Shown one piece after another: positions 37,194 through 47,355 of a stretch of DNA of 64,000 bases (position 1 is its first letter; every line of letters starts with the position of its first letter). The DNA is from JAVKFY01 sp040223615. GTDB lineage: Bacteria; Pseudomonadota; Alphaproteobacteria; GCA-2731375. The stretch covers positions 1 to 64,000 of the forward strand of contig JAVKFY010000030.1 in assembly GCA_040223615.1 (NCBI GenBank), in the 5' to 3' direction. The notes beneath the pieces were generated by a model, which did no database searches, was not told the origin of the DNA, and was given only the letters and a program-made list of their open reading frames with translations. A program made the position numbers and the translations under genes.

Positions 37194-37397
37194 TGAGCCG
37201 TCATTGGCGGTGGCAAGTCGATCAGCGGTCGGATCAAATTTCGCCTTTTGGCCAATCCCGGACGTTGTCCCCTTCGCCGCCGATGTCGCTTGTTGGGCTC
37301 AAACCGGTCATCTGCAACATGACCACCGGGCGCGTCGACCGAGCGCAGTGGCCGGGTAAATGGTCTTTCGAACTTCCCCCACGCAACGGGCAAGCGC

Positions 37398-38438
<1,041 letters not shown>

Positions 38439-38603
38439 TGCTGTCGCGCTCCTCTCTTGCGGACCGGGTCGGGCCGGCCCTTCGTTGCTTCATTGACGGC
38501 CAGCCTAGCACGACTTGGCCGCCGCAAGTGGCGGGCCGGCTTGTGCGACCGTGAAATCCGGCTAAGTTGGGCCAGCAACGAACAACGATTGGGAGAGCGT
38601 GCG

Positions 38604-39554
38604 ATGGCATTCCCCGTGCCGGTCGACGCCGGCCTGAAGTACGGCCTGATGGGCCGGCTGCCGGAACCGAACGAAATCCGGGCGCGCGTGGCCGCCGTGG
38701 AAGCGGCCGGACTGGATTCGATGTGGGTTGGCGACCATGTCGCCTTCACCTCGCCGATCCAGGACCCGCTGGTGTCGCTGAGCTTCGCCGCGGCGTGCTC
38801 CGACAAGCTGACCTTCGGCACCTCGGTCTACCTGCTGCCGCTGCGCCATCCGACGCCGGTGGCCAAGCAGGTCGCGACGCTGGATCAGATGTGCCAGGGG
38901 CGCCTCATCTTCGGCGTCGGCGTCGGCGGCGAGTTCCCGCGCGAATTCGAGGCCTGCGGCGTCGAAGTGAAGGAACGCGGCGCCCGCCTGTCGGAAGGCA
39001 TCCAGGTGGTGAAGAAGCTGTGGACCGGGCAGCCGGTGTCGCACCACGGCCGCTTCTTCGAGTTCGACGAGACCCACATGCAGCCGGCGCCGGTCCAGGC
39101 CGGCGGGCCGCCGATCTGGTGCGGCGGGCGGTCCAAGGCGGCGCTGGAGCGCTGCGGCCGGCTCGCCGACGGTTACATCTCCTACGTTGTGACGCCGGAG
39201 ATGTACGCCGAAGCGCTCGGCACCATCGGCCAGGCGGCCGACGCGGCGGACCGCAAGCTGGACAGCTTCGGCACCGCGCACCTGCTGTTCGCGCGGGTCG
39301 ACAAGGACTACGAGACCGCGCTCGACGTCGCCACCGAGCACCTGTCGATCCGCTACGCCATAGACTTCCGCAAGGCGGCGCAGCGCTACGCGGCGCTGGG
39401 CTCCGGCGCCGACGTCGCGGCGGCGATCAACAAGTTCATCGAGGTCGGCGTGCGCTACGTGATCGTCGACCTGATCGGGCCGGAGGAAGAGAAGATCGAA
39501 CACCTCGACCGCTTCGCCCGCGAGGTCAAGCCGCTGCTCGCCAGCGCCACCTGA
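38604..39554 (+). CDS. LLM class flavin/F420-dependent oxidoreductase 2
   Basis: The 316-residue protein is a luciferase-like TIM barrel of the kind that binds F420 or FMN. Visible elements are GLDSMWVGDHVAFTSPI near residue 40, LRHPTPVAKQVATLDQMCQG, RLIFGVGVGGEFPREFEACG and the late PPIWCGGRSKAALERCGR. The start at 38604 is preceded by GGGAGAG. It is 17 bases from the next LLM gene, which leads into npdG and the F420 biosynthetic genes, so it is probably the first gene of that long rightward operon. The substrate is unknown. Confidence 0.85.
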   Translation: MAFPVPVDAGLKYGLMGRLPEPNEIRARVAAVEAAGLDSMWVGDHVAFTSPIQDPLVSLSFAAACSDKLTFGTSVYLLPLRHPTPVAKQVATLDQMCQGRLIFGVGVGGEFPREFEACGVEVKERGARLSEGIQVVKKLWTGQPVSHHGRFFEFDETHMQPAPVQAGGPPIWCGGRSKAALERCGRLADGYISYVVTPEMYAEALGTIGQAADAADRKLDSFGTAHLLFARVDKDYETALDVATEHLSIRYAIDFRKAAQRYAALGSGADVAAAINKFIEVGVRYVIVDLIGPEEEKIEHLDRFAREVKPLLASAT

Positions 39555-39571
39555 GACAAGAAGGACAGAAC

Positions 39572-40528
39572 ATGGACTACGGCTTCAACCTGCCGGCGCG
39601 CGGCCCGCTGTCGCGGCCGGAGCCGCTGCGCGAGATCACCGCCAAGGGCGAGGCGCTGGGCTACAGCTACCTCACCGTGCCCGACCACATCGTGATCCCG
39701 AACAGCATCGCGCCGAACTATCCCTACTCCGACAATGGCGAGTTCACGTCGAATGTCGCCGGCGAGTGTCTGGAGCAGCTCACCCAGATCGCCTATCTCG
39801 CCGGCATGACCTCGAAAGTGAAGTTCCTGACCTCGGTGATGGTGGTGCCGCACCGGATGCCGGTGCACAACGCCAAGACCATCGCCACCATCGACTTCCT
39901 GTCCGGCGGGCGCATCGTGGTCGGCGTCGGTGCCGGCTGGATGGAGGAGGAGTTCGAGGCCCTGGGCACGCCGCCGTTCAAGCAGCGCGGCAAGGTCACC
40001 GACGAATACCTGGCGGCGATGAAGACGCTGTGGACCGAGGACAATCCGAGCTTCAAGGGCGAGTATGTCTCGTTCTCCAACATCGGTTTCGCGCCGAAGC
40101 CGGTGCAGAAGCCGCACCCGCCGATCTGGGTCGGCGGCGAGAGCGGGCCGGCGCTGCGCCGGGTGGTGCGCCACGGCGACGCCTGGTTCCCGATCGGCCG
40201 CAATCCGAAATTCCCGATGGGCACCGCCGCCCGGCTCGGTGCCGCCTGGTCGCGGGTGAAGCAGCTCGCCGAGGAAGCCGGGCGCGACCCCGGCGCCATC
40301 GAGCTCGGCTACTGGACCGGCACGGTCAGCGCCGGCAAGGAAGAGCTCGACGACGAGGGCAACCGGCGGCTGCTGACCGGCTCGACCAGCCAGATCGTCG
40401 ACGACATCGGCGTCATGCGTGACCTGGGCGTGAAGCACACCCTGCTCAACCACCAGCGCGACAGCCTGGCCGAGACGCTGGAGGCCGCCGAACAGTTCAT
40501 GACCGACGTGGCCGCGAAGGTGGGTTGA
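39572..40528 (+). CDS. LLM class F420-dependent oxidoreductase 3 (TIGR03619-like)
   Basis: The 318-residue protein is a luciferase-like oxidoreductase with MDYGFNLPARGPLSRPEP at the start, YLTVPDHIVIPNSI, the family segment RIVVGVGAGWMEEEFEALG, and HPPIWVGGESGPALRR. This pattern fits the TIGR03619 group of probable F420-dependent enzymes. AAGGACAGAA precedes the ATG. The npdG gene starts one base after its stop, so translation is coupled to the F420 reductase, good evidence that it works with reduced F420. The substrate cannot be read from sequence. Confidence 0.85.
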   Translation: MDYGFNLPARGPLSRPEPLREITAKGEALGYSYLTVPDHIVIPNSIAPNYPYSDNGEFTSNVAGECLEQLTQIAYLAGMTSKVKFLTSVMVVPHRMPVHNAKTIATIDFLSGGRIVVGVGAGWMEEEFEALGTPPFKQRGKVTDEYLAAMKTLWTEDNPSFKGEYVSFSNIGFAPKPVQKPHPPIWVGGESGPALRRVVRHGDAWFPIGRNPKFPMGTAARLGAAWSRVKQLAEEAGRDPGAIELGYWTGTVSAGKEELDDEGNRRLLTGSTSQIVDDIGVMRDLGVKHTLLNHQRDSLAETLEAAEQFMTDVAAKVG

Positions 40529-40529
40529 G

Positions 40530-41201
40530 ATGAGTAAACCGACACTGGCGATCCTGGGCGGCACCGGCGACCTCGGCGGCGGCCTGGCGCTGCGCTGGGC
40601 GAAGGCCGGCTACCCGGTGATCGTCGGCTCGCGCTCGGCGGAGAATGCCGACAAGGCGGCGGGTGAATACAAGGCGAAGGTGCCCGGCGCCGACGTGCGC
40701 GGCATGACCAACGCCAAGGCCGCGGCGGCCGCCGACATCGTTGTGCTGACGGTGCCCTGGTCGAACCACCAGCCGATGCTGGAGGCGATGAAAGACGGCG
40801 TGCAGGGCAAGATCATGGTCGACGTGACGGTGCCGCTGCAGCCGCCGAAAGTTCGTACCGTGCATCTGCCGGAGGGCGGCTCGGCGGCACAGGCGGCGCA
40901 GGCCTTCCTGGGCGAGGAGGTGCGCGTGGTCTCCGCCTTCCAGAATGTCGCCGCCGACCACCTGGCCGACCTGGACCACGATATCGACTGCGACGTACTG
41001 GTCACCGGCAACGACCCCAAGGCGCGCGCGGAAGTGGTGGCGCTGGCCGAGGCCGCCGGCATGAAGGCCTGGCACGCCGGCCAGCTTGCCAACGCGGTGG
41101 TCGCCGAGGCGCTGACCTCGGTGCTGATCTTCATGAACAACCGCTACGGCATTCCCGGCGCCGGCCTGCGCATCACCGGCACGCCGACCAAGGACGGGTG
41201 A
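40530..41201 (+). CDS. npdG: NADPH-dependent F420 reductase
   Basis: NpdG (Fno) moves hydride between NADP(H) and F420, and in bacteria it commonly supplies reduced F420. The 223-residue protein starts LAILGGTGDLGGGLALRWAKAGYPVIVGSR, the Rossmann loop with the GSR that recognises the NADP phosphate; only part of that loop is quoted exactly as GTGDLGGGLALRWA. The segments VTVPLQPPKV and VSAFQNVAADHL are typical of the F420 side. The end AGLRITGTP matches family C-termini. It sits between two LLM genes and cofE. Confidence 0.9.
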   Translation: MSKPTLAILGGTGDLGGGLALRWAKAGYPVIVGSRSAENADKAAGEYKAKVPGADVRGMTNAKAAAAADIVVLTVPWSNHQPMLEAMKDGVQGKIMVDVTVPLQPPKVRTVHLPEGGSAAQAAQAFLGEEVRVVSAFQNVAADHLADLDHDIDCDVLVTGNDPKARAEVVALAEAAGMKAWHAGQLANAVVAEALTSVLIFMNNRYGIPGAGLRITGTPTKDG

Positions 41202-41208
41202 GGCATCG

Positions 41209-41979
41209 TTGGGTGCGCGCACCTTGCAGCTCACCGCGCTTGAGGGCCTGCCGCTGGTGCGGCCGGGCGACGATCTCGCGGGCCTGATCCTCGACGCCCT
41301 GGCGGCGAATGGCCTGTCGCTGCGCGACGGCGACGTGCTGGTACTGGCGCAGAAGATCGTGTCCAAGGCCGAAGGCCGCATCGTCGATTTGAACACCGTC
41401 GAGCCTTCGCCCCGCGCGGTGGAGCTCGCCGAGGCGGTGAACAAGGACGCACGCCAAGTCGAGCTGGTGCTGCAGGAGTCGAGCGAGATCGTCAAGCACC
41501 GGCCCGGCGTGCTGATCGTCGCGCACCGGCTGGGCTACGTGATGGCGAATGCCGGCATCGACCACTCCAACATCGACTCCGGGGACGGACAGGAAAACGT
41601 GCTGCTGCTGCCGCTCGACCCGGACGGCAGCTGCGCCAGCCTGCGCGAGACGCTCAGGCAACGCGCCGGCGTCGACGTGGCGGTGATCGTCAACGACAGC
41701 TTCGGGCGGGCCTGGCGGGTCGGCACCACCGGCATCGCGCTGGGTTGCGCTGGCCTTGCCGCCCTGGTCGACCTGCGCGGCGAGGTCGACCTGTTCGGGC
41801 GCGAGCTGATGGTCTCCGAGGAAGCCATCGCCGACGAGCTGTCGGGCGCCGCGTCGCTGCTGCAAGGCCAGGGCGACGAGGGCCTGCCGGTGGTGCTGGT
41901 GCGCGGCTATCGCTCGCCCGCGCCGTCGACCGACGCCAAGGTCCTGGTGCGGCCGCGCGAACAGGACATGTTCCGCTGA
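41209..41979 (+). CDS. cofE: Coenzyme F420-0:L-glutamate ligase
   Basis: CofE adds L-glutamate residues to F420-0 using GTP. The 256-residue protein has VLAQKIVSKAEGRIVDL near residue 50, the acidic NAGIDHSNIDSGDG segment and NDSFGRAWRVGTTGIALG, all core CofE motifs. The start is a TTG at 41209 after GTGAGG. Only the ligase domain is present: the C-terminal nitroreductase-like domain of mycobacterial FbiB, which reduces dehydro-F420-0, is missing. The stop shares one base with the cofD start. Confidence 0.9.
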   Translation: MGARTLQLTALEGLPLVRPGDDLAGLILDALAANGLSLRDGDVLVLAQKIVSKAEGRIVDLNTVEPSPRAVELAEAVNKDARQVELVLQESSEIVKHRPGVLIVAHRLGYVMANAGIDHSNIDSGDGQENVLLLPLDPDGSCASLRETLRQRAGVDVAVIVNDSFGRAWRVGTTGIALGCAGLAALVDLRGEVDLFGRELMVSEEAIADELSGAASLLQGQGDEGLPVVLVRGYRSPAPSTDAKVLVRPREQDMFR

Positions 41980-42935
41980 TGGCCGGCCGGGTCGTGGTAC
42001 TGTGCGGCGGCGTCGGCGGCGCCAAGCTCGTATTGGGCCTGTCCAAGGTGCTGCCGCCGGAAAAGTTGCTCGTGGTGGTGAACACCGGCGACGACTTCGA
42101 GCATTTCGGGCTCAGAATCTGCCCCGACCTGGATACCGTCACCTACACGCTGGCCGACCTGGCCGACAAGGAACGCGGCTGGGGCCGGGCCGGCGAGACC
42201 TGGCACTTCATGGAGTCGTTGCGCCAGCTCGGCGGCGCCGACTGGTTCAACCTCGGCGACCGCGACCTGGCGCTGCATGCCGAACGCACCCGGCGCCTTA
42301 AGGCCGGCGAAAGCCTGAGCGAAGTCACCGCCGCGCTGCTCGACAAGCTCGGCGTGAGCGTGCCGGTGGTGCCGATGTCGGACGATGCGGTGCGCACCAT
42401 CGTGGAGACCGACGAGGGCGCCCTGCCCTTCCAGCATTACTTCGTGCGTCGGCGCTGCGAGCCCAAGGTCGCCGGTTTCCGCTTCGACGGGGCGGCGAAG
42501 GCGCGGCCACATGCCGCGTTCAAGGCGGCGTTGACCGATGCGGAAGCGATCGTGATCGCGCCGTCGAACCCGTATGTCAGCGTCGACCCGATCCTGGCGC
42601 TCCCCAACATGCGCCAGGCCATCCGGACCGCGCCGGCGCCGGTGGTCGCGGTCTCGCCCATCGTCGGCGGCAAGGCGCTGAAGGGCCCCGCCGCCAAGAT
42701 GATGGCGGAACTCGGCGTACCGGCGACGGCGGAAGCCGTGGCCGAGCATTACCGCGGCCTGGCCGACGCGATGGTGATCGACTGGCAGGATCGCGGCGCG
42801 CACGATGCCATCGCCCAGCTCGGCATGCGGGCGCTGACCGTGAACACGGTGATGAACAGCCTGGACGACCGCATCGCACTGGCCCGCGACGTGCTGGACA
42901 TTGCCGGCACCATCGATGCGCGGGCGCCGGCATGA
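41979..42935 (+). CDS. cofD: 2-phospho-L-lactate transferase
   Basis: CofD (FbiA) joins the deazaflavin Fo to the phospho-hydroxyacid moiety of the guanylated precursor, forming F420-0 or dehydro-F420-0. The 318-residue protein starts VVLCGGVGGAKLVLGLSKVL, the family signature, and has the Fo-side NTGDDFEHFGLRICPDLDTV. APSNPYVSVDPILALP and SPIVGGKALKGPAAKMM follow as expected. It is translationally coupled to both cofE and cofC. Whether phospholactate, PEP or phosphoglycerate is used depends on the CofC partner. Confidence 0.95.
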   Translation: MAGRVVVLCGGVGGAKLVLGLSKVLPPEKLLVVVNTGDDFEHFGLRICPDLDTVTYTLADLADKERGWGRAGETWHFMESLRQLGGADWFNLGDRDLALHAERTRRLKAGESLSEVTAALLDKLGVSVPVVPMSDDAVRTIVETDEGALPFQHYFVRRRCEPKVAGFRFDGAAKARPHAAFKAALTDAEAIVIAPSNPYVSVDPILALPNMRQAIRTAPAPVVAVSPIVGGKALKGPAAKMMAELGVPATAEAVAEHYRGLADAMVIDWQDRGAHDAIAQLGMRALTVNTVMNSLDDRIALARDVLDIAGTIDARAPA

Positions 42936-43600
42936 CCGCTGCGGCGATCTGGGCCGTGCTGCCGCTGAAGCCGCTGGCGCAGGCCAAGCAGCGGCTGGCC
43001 CCGACACTGGGTCCGAAAGAACGTGCCGGGCTGAGCCTGGCAATGGCGACCGACGTGCTGGCGACGCTGACAACGGTGCCGGCGCTGGACGGTGTACTGG
43101 TGGTGACGGCCGACGACGCGCTGGCGGCGCTGACCGCCATGCACGGCGCCCGGCACCTGAACGAGGACACCGCCGCCGGCTATTCCGAGGCGGTGAGCAA
43201 GGCCGCCGCACAGTTGGCCGAAGAGGGCGCTGCGGCGATGATCTGCGTGCCGGGCGACGTGCCACTGGTCACGGCTTCCGAGATCGAGGCGCTGGTGGCG
43301 GCGCTGGCGCATCCGCCGGCGATCGCGCTGGCCCCGGACGCCGAACGCGACGGCACCAACGCGCTGGCCCTGGCGCCACCGAGCCTGCTGGCGCCGCAAT
43401 TCGGGCCGGCGAGCTTTGCCCGCCACCGCACGGCGGCCGACGCCATGGCCTTGCCGGCGACGGTCCTTGACCTGCCGGGCCTGGCACTCGACATCGATAC
43501 GGTGGACGACCTGCGCGCCCTGGTCGCGCGCGGCCCGGGCGGCACCACGCGAGCCTACCTTGCGGAAGCCGGCCTGCTCGGTCGATTATCGGCTGCCTGA
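42932..43600 (+). CDS. cofC: 2-phospho-L-lactate (or PEP/3-phosphoglycerate) guanylyltransferase
   Basis: CofC (FbiD) activates the three-carbon phosphoacid with GTP for CofD. The 222-residue nucleotidyltransferase shows WAVLPLKPLAQAKQRLAP, the GTP-binding strand with conserved Lys and Arg, then AMICVPGDVPLV with the metal-binding Asp. A late LDIDTVDDLRAL completes the fold. Its ATG overlaps the cofD stop (ATGA). Bacterial homologues differ in using phosphoenolpyruvate, phospholactate or 3-phosphoglycerate, and I cannot decide from the sequence by eye. Confidence 0.9.
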   Translation: MTAAAIWAVLPLKPLAQAKQRLAPTLGPKERAGLSLAMATDVLATLTTVPALDGVLVVTADDALAALTAMHGARHLNEDTAAGYSEAVSKAAAQLAEEGAAAMICVPGDVPLVTASEIEALVAALAHPPAIALAPDAERDGTNALALAPPSLLAPQFGPASFARHRTAADAMALPATVLDLPGLALDIDTVDDLRALVARGPGGTTRAYLAEAGLLGRLSAA

Positions 43601-43615
43601 GACAAAGGAAACGCG

Positions 43616-46051
43616 ATGACCTGGGACTGGATCGAGGCGTGGACCGCCGCGCCCGACAGGGAACAAGTGCTATCGCTGGCGGCGGTCGACGACCTGGACC
43701 GGCTGACGGCGGCGGCGGCGCGCCTGCGCGACATCGGCCACGGCCGGCGGGTGAGCTATTCGCGCAAGGTGTTCATCCCCTTGACCCAGCTCTGCCGCGA
43801 CGTCTGCCACTACTGCACCTTCGCGCACCCGCCGGTGAAGGGCCAGCGCGCCTATCTGACGCCTGAACAGGTGCTCGACATCGCCCGGGCCGGCGCCGCC
43901 GCCGGCTGCAACGAGGCGCTGTTCACCCTCGGCGACAAACCCGAACTCAGATACCGCGTGGCACGCGAGGAACTGGCCGAGCTTGGCCACGACACCACGC
44001 TCGGTTATCTCAAGGCGATGGCGGAACTGGTCTGGAAAGAGACCGGCCTGCTGCCGCATCTCAATCCCGGCGTGATGACGGCGGCGGAAATCGCGGACCT
44101 GCGCACCGTGTCGATCAGCCAGGGCATCATGCTGGAGGGCATCGCCCCGGCGCTGCGCCTGAAGGGCGGCTGCCACTACGGCTCGCCGGACAAGGACCCG
44201 GCGGTGCGGCTGGCGACCATCGCGGCGGCGGGCGAGCAGCAGGTACCGTTCACATCCGGCATCCTGATCGGCATCGGCGAAAACCGGACGGAGCGGCTGG
44301 AAGCCTTGCTGGCGTTGCGCGAGCTGCACGACCGCCACGGCCATATCCAGGAAATCATCGTCCAGAATTTCCGCGCCAAGCCCGGCACCAAGATGGCAGA
44401 CGCGGCGGAGCCCGGGCTCGACGACATGCGTTGGACCATCGCCGCCGCGCGGCTGCTGTTCGGGCCGGCGATGCATATCCAGGCACCGCCGAACCTGTCG
44501 GCCGGGCACCTCGCCGCGCTGGTCGACGCCGGCATCGACGACTGGGGCGGCGTGTCGCCGGTGACGCCGGACTACGTCAACCCGGAGGCGCCGTGGCCGC
44601 ACCTGCGGCAACTCGAATCCGAGACCGCGGGCGCCGGCAAGGCACTGGTGGAGCGGCTCGCGGTCTATCCCGAATACGCGCTCGACGGCGACCGCTGGTT
44701 GGACAAGACCTTCCGCACGGCCGTCCTGCACCGGATCGATGGCGACGGCCTGGCCCGCACCGACGCCTGGTCGACCGGCGTGGAGGCGGCGCCGCCGCCG
44801 GCTGAAGTGCTGGGTGCCCCGGCGCTGGCCGGTGTGGATGAGATCGGACCGGTGCTGGAGCGCGCCCGCGCCGGCGAAGACCTCTCGGAAGCCGAGGTCA
44901 CGCGGCTGTTCCAGGCGCGCGGGAGCGAGCTGCGCCAGGTGATCGAGGCGGCCGACGCGCTGCGCCGCGACGTCGCCGGCGACGAGGTCTCCTACGTCGT
45001 CACCCGCAACATCAACTACACCAACGTCTGCTACTTCAAATGCCAGTTCTGCGCCTTCTCCAAGGGCAAGATGAGCGAGAACCTGCGCGGCCGGCCGTAC
45101 AACCTGAGCCAGGACGAGATCGCGCGGCGCGTGGTCGAGGCGTGGGAGCGCGGCGCCACCGAAGTCTGCATGCAGGGCGGCATCCACCCCGAATATACCG
45201 GCCAGACCTACATCGACATCTGCAAGACGGTGAAGGCGGCGGTGCCCGACATGCACGTGCATGCCTTCTCGCCGCTGGAGGTGTGGCAGGGCGCCAAGAC
45301 GCTGGGCTTGCCGCTCGCGGAATTCCTGACCGAACTAAAGGCCGCCGGGCTGAGCTCGCTGCCCGGCACCGCGGCGGAGATCCTGGACGACGAGGTCCGC
45401 GCGGTGCTGTGCCCGGACAAGATCAACACCGCGCAGTGGCTGGAGGTGATGGAGGCGGCGCACGGCGTCGGGCTGCGCGCCACCACCACGATCATGTTCG
45501 GCCACGTCGACCGGCCGGTGCACTGGGCGCGCCACCTGTTGCGCCTGCGCGACCTGCAGAAGCGCACCGGCGGCTTCACCGAGTTCGTACCGCTGCCGTT
45601 CGTCGCCATGGAGGCGCCGATCTTCCTGAAAGGCCGGGCGCGGACCGGGCCTACTTTCCGCGAGGCGCTGCTGATGCACGCGGTACCGCGTCTTGCATTG
45701 CACCCGCACATCACTAACATCCAAACTTCGTGGGTGAAGATGGGCCCGCGCGGCGTGCAGGCGGCGTTGGCGGCCGGGGCCAACGATCTAGGCGGCACGC
45801 TGATGAACGAGACCATAACCCGAGCGGCCGGCGCCGAGCACGGCCAGGAGATGCCACCGCATCGCATGGAGGCCCTGATCCGCGATCTCGGCCGCGAGCC
45901 GACGCAACGCACCACCACCTATGGCACACCGCCGGCGATACAGGTGCGCCGTTCGTTCCAGGCGCCACCGCTGGCGCCGCTGGTGAACGATCGGGCGCAA
46001 CGCTACGAGCGCACGCGCAAGCCCAGGGATCTCGTACGACCGGATATCTAG
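43616..46051 (+). CDS. fbiC: Fused FO synthase (CofG-CofH)
   Basis: FbiC makes the deazaflavin chromophore Fo from tyrosine and the riboflavin intermediate 5-amino-6-ribitylamino-uracil with two radical-SAM domains. The 811-residue protein contains both. The CofG half has CRDVCHYCTF with C60, C64 and C67, and the CofH half has CYFKCQFCAF with C472, C476 and C479; both are CxxxCxxC clusters. Actinobacterial FbiC is fused the same way, whereas archaea have two genes. It starts 15 bases after cofC behind AAAGGAAAC and completes the Fo and F420 pathway in this locus. Confidence 0.95.
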   Translation: MTWDWIEAWTAAPDREQVLSLAAVDDLDRLTAAAARLRDIGHGRRVSYSRKVFIPLTQLCRDVCHYCTFAHPPVKGQRAYLTPEQVLDIARAGAAAGCNEALFTLGDKPELRYRVAREELAELGHDTTLGYLKAMAELVWKETGLLPHLNPGVMTAAEIADLRTVSISQGIMLEGIAPALRLKGGCHYGSPDKDPAVRLATIAAAGEQQVPFTSGILIGIGENRTERLEALLALRELHDRHGHIQEIIVQNFRAKPGTKMADAAEPGLDDMRWTIAAARLLFGPAMHIQAPPNLSAGHLAALVDAGIDDWGGVSPVTPDYVNPEAPWPHLRQLESETAGAGKALVERLAVYPEYALDGDRWLDKTFRTAVLHRIDGDGLARTDAWSTGVEAAPPPAEVLGAPALAGVDEIGPVLERARAGEDLSEAEVTRLFQARGSELRQVIEAADALRRDVAGDEVSYVVTRNINYTNVCYFKCQFCAFSKGKMSENLRGRPYNLSQDEIARRVVEAWERGATEVCMQGGIHPEYTGQTYIDICKTVKAAVPDMHVHAFSPLEVWQGAKTLGLPLAEFLTELKAAGLSSLPGTAAEILDDEVRAVLCPDKINTAQWLEVMEAAHGVGLRATTTIMFGHVDRPVHWARHLLRLRDLQKRTGGFTEFVPLPFVAMEAPIFLKGRARTGPTFREALLMHAVPRLALHPHITNIQTSWVKMGPRGVQAALAAGANDLGGTLMNETITRAAGAEHGQEMPPHRMEALIRDLGREPTQRTTTYGTPPAIQVRRSFQAPPLAPLVNDRAQRYERTRKPRDLVRPDI

Positions 46052-46098
46052 CCGCCGGCGATACATGGGCTGCTGACGTCAACGCAAAGGAGAAAGAC

Positions 46099-47355
46099 AT
46101 GTTTCTACTCCGCGCCCTTGTCGCCGCCACGCTGCTGGCGGCGACGACCACCGCGATGGCCGACACCGTATACGAGTGCGACAAGTGCAAGATCTTCATC
46201 GACGACAGCGGTGAGGTCAGGATTCGCGACAAGGACGGCAAGATCATCCCCGGCTTCCCGGACAAGCTGTACGCGCCGGTGCGATCGGTCGCCCCGCTGG
46301 CAGCGCTGCCAGAAGGCTTCACACCGCCGCCGCCGCCGAAAACGCAGACCACGATCAACGTCTGCAATGGCGACGAGGCGCCCGACTGCGTCAAATCCGT
46401 TCGGGCCGCGTTCAAGAAACACCCCGGAGGCGGCCTGCGGGTACGCGTGCATTGCGGCAGCTACAAAGGCGATGTGATCGACCTGCGCCGACGGTCGCAC
46501 GTCTGGATCGAAGGCGTGCCGTGCGCCGACGGCCGGCTGCCGCAGATCGCCATGCACGGCAAGAAAGGGGCCTGGGTCGAGTTCAGCCCGATGGGCGGCC
46601 CCGAGATCACCGACCTGCGCGTGGAGAACCTGCACATCACCGGCCCCGGCCAGCGCAAGTCGGCGATCCGCCTTAACGGCAAGGGCCCGATGGTGGTCAA
46701 CAACGTGGTGATCGAAAATCAGCAAAACGGCGTCTACGTGACCAACCGGGCCAGCGGCGAAGTCTGGGTGCTGAACTCACGTTTCGAGATGAATGGACAC
46801 GGCCGAGCCGGCAAGCAGCACCATATCTATGCCAGTTGCATCAAGCCGAGCTGCCGCACCTTCGTGATCAACAGCCGGTTCGGCGGGCTCTATTCGAAAG
46901 ACGGCCGCAGCTGCTCCAACCAGATCCGATTCCGCTCCCGCGAAGCTTTCGTGCTGAATTCGGTCTTCGACGCCCGCGAGGGCTGTGTGTCGCGCTCGCT
47001 CAACACGTCGCCTCAGAATATGCGGCTGGTCGTTCGCGATAGCATCTTCATCCAGGGTAATACCGAGAACAGCCAGGTCATGATGACGCCTATGGGCGGC
47101 GACACCGCCGGCGAACTCACCCTGGAGAATGTCGTCGTGGTGTCGGAACGCGAGAACGTCACCCGGCTGATCGGCGTGAAGGCGAAAAGCCAGATAAGCC
47201 TCAAGGACGTGACGGTCTACAGCAAGTCCGGTTGCGACAATGATAACTGCGTGTTCACCGGGGCCGTCGATCCGGCCCAGGTCAGGCTGTACGAGAATGT
47301 CCGCGTGCTCGACGACCCCGGCGGCCTGCCGGAACGCGTGCGCAACATGCTCTAG
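46099..47355 (+). CDS. Secreted cysteine-rich right-handed beta-helix protein
   Basis: The 418-residue protein has a cleavable signal peptide (MFLLRALVAATLLAATTTAMA) and a mature part with twelve cysteines, implying disulfides in the periplasm or outside. From about residue 150 it reads as successive beta-helix turns: ITDLRVENLHITGPG, MVVNNVVIENQQNGVYV, VWVLNSRFEMNG, FVLNSVFDAREG and LTLENVVVVSE. No catalytic motif of pectate lyases is obvious. It follows fbiC after 47 bases behind AAGGAG and converges with an LLM gene with a 4-bp overlap (CTAG). I know of no established role for such a protein in F420 metabolism. Confidence 0.75.
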   Translation: MFLLRALVAATLLAATTTAMADTVYECDKCKIFIDDSGEVRIRDKDGKIIPGFPDKLYAPVRSVAPLAALPEGFTPPPPPKTQTTINVCNGDEAPDCVKSVRAAFKKHPGGGLRVRVHCGSYKGDVIDLRRRSHVWIEGVPCADGRLPQIAMHGKKGAWVEFSPMGGPEITDLRVENLHITGPGQRKSAIRLNGKGPMVVNNVVIENQQNGVYVTNRASGEVWVLNSRFEMNGHGRAGKQHHIYASCIKPSCRTFVINSRFGGLYSKDGRSCSNQIRFRSREAFVLNSVFDAREGCVSRSLNTSPQNMRLVVRDSIFIQGNTENSQVMMTPMGGDTAGELTLENVVVVSERENVTRLIGVKAKSQISLKDVTVYSKSGCDNDNCVFTGAVDPAQVRLYENVRVLDDPGGLPERVRNML

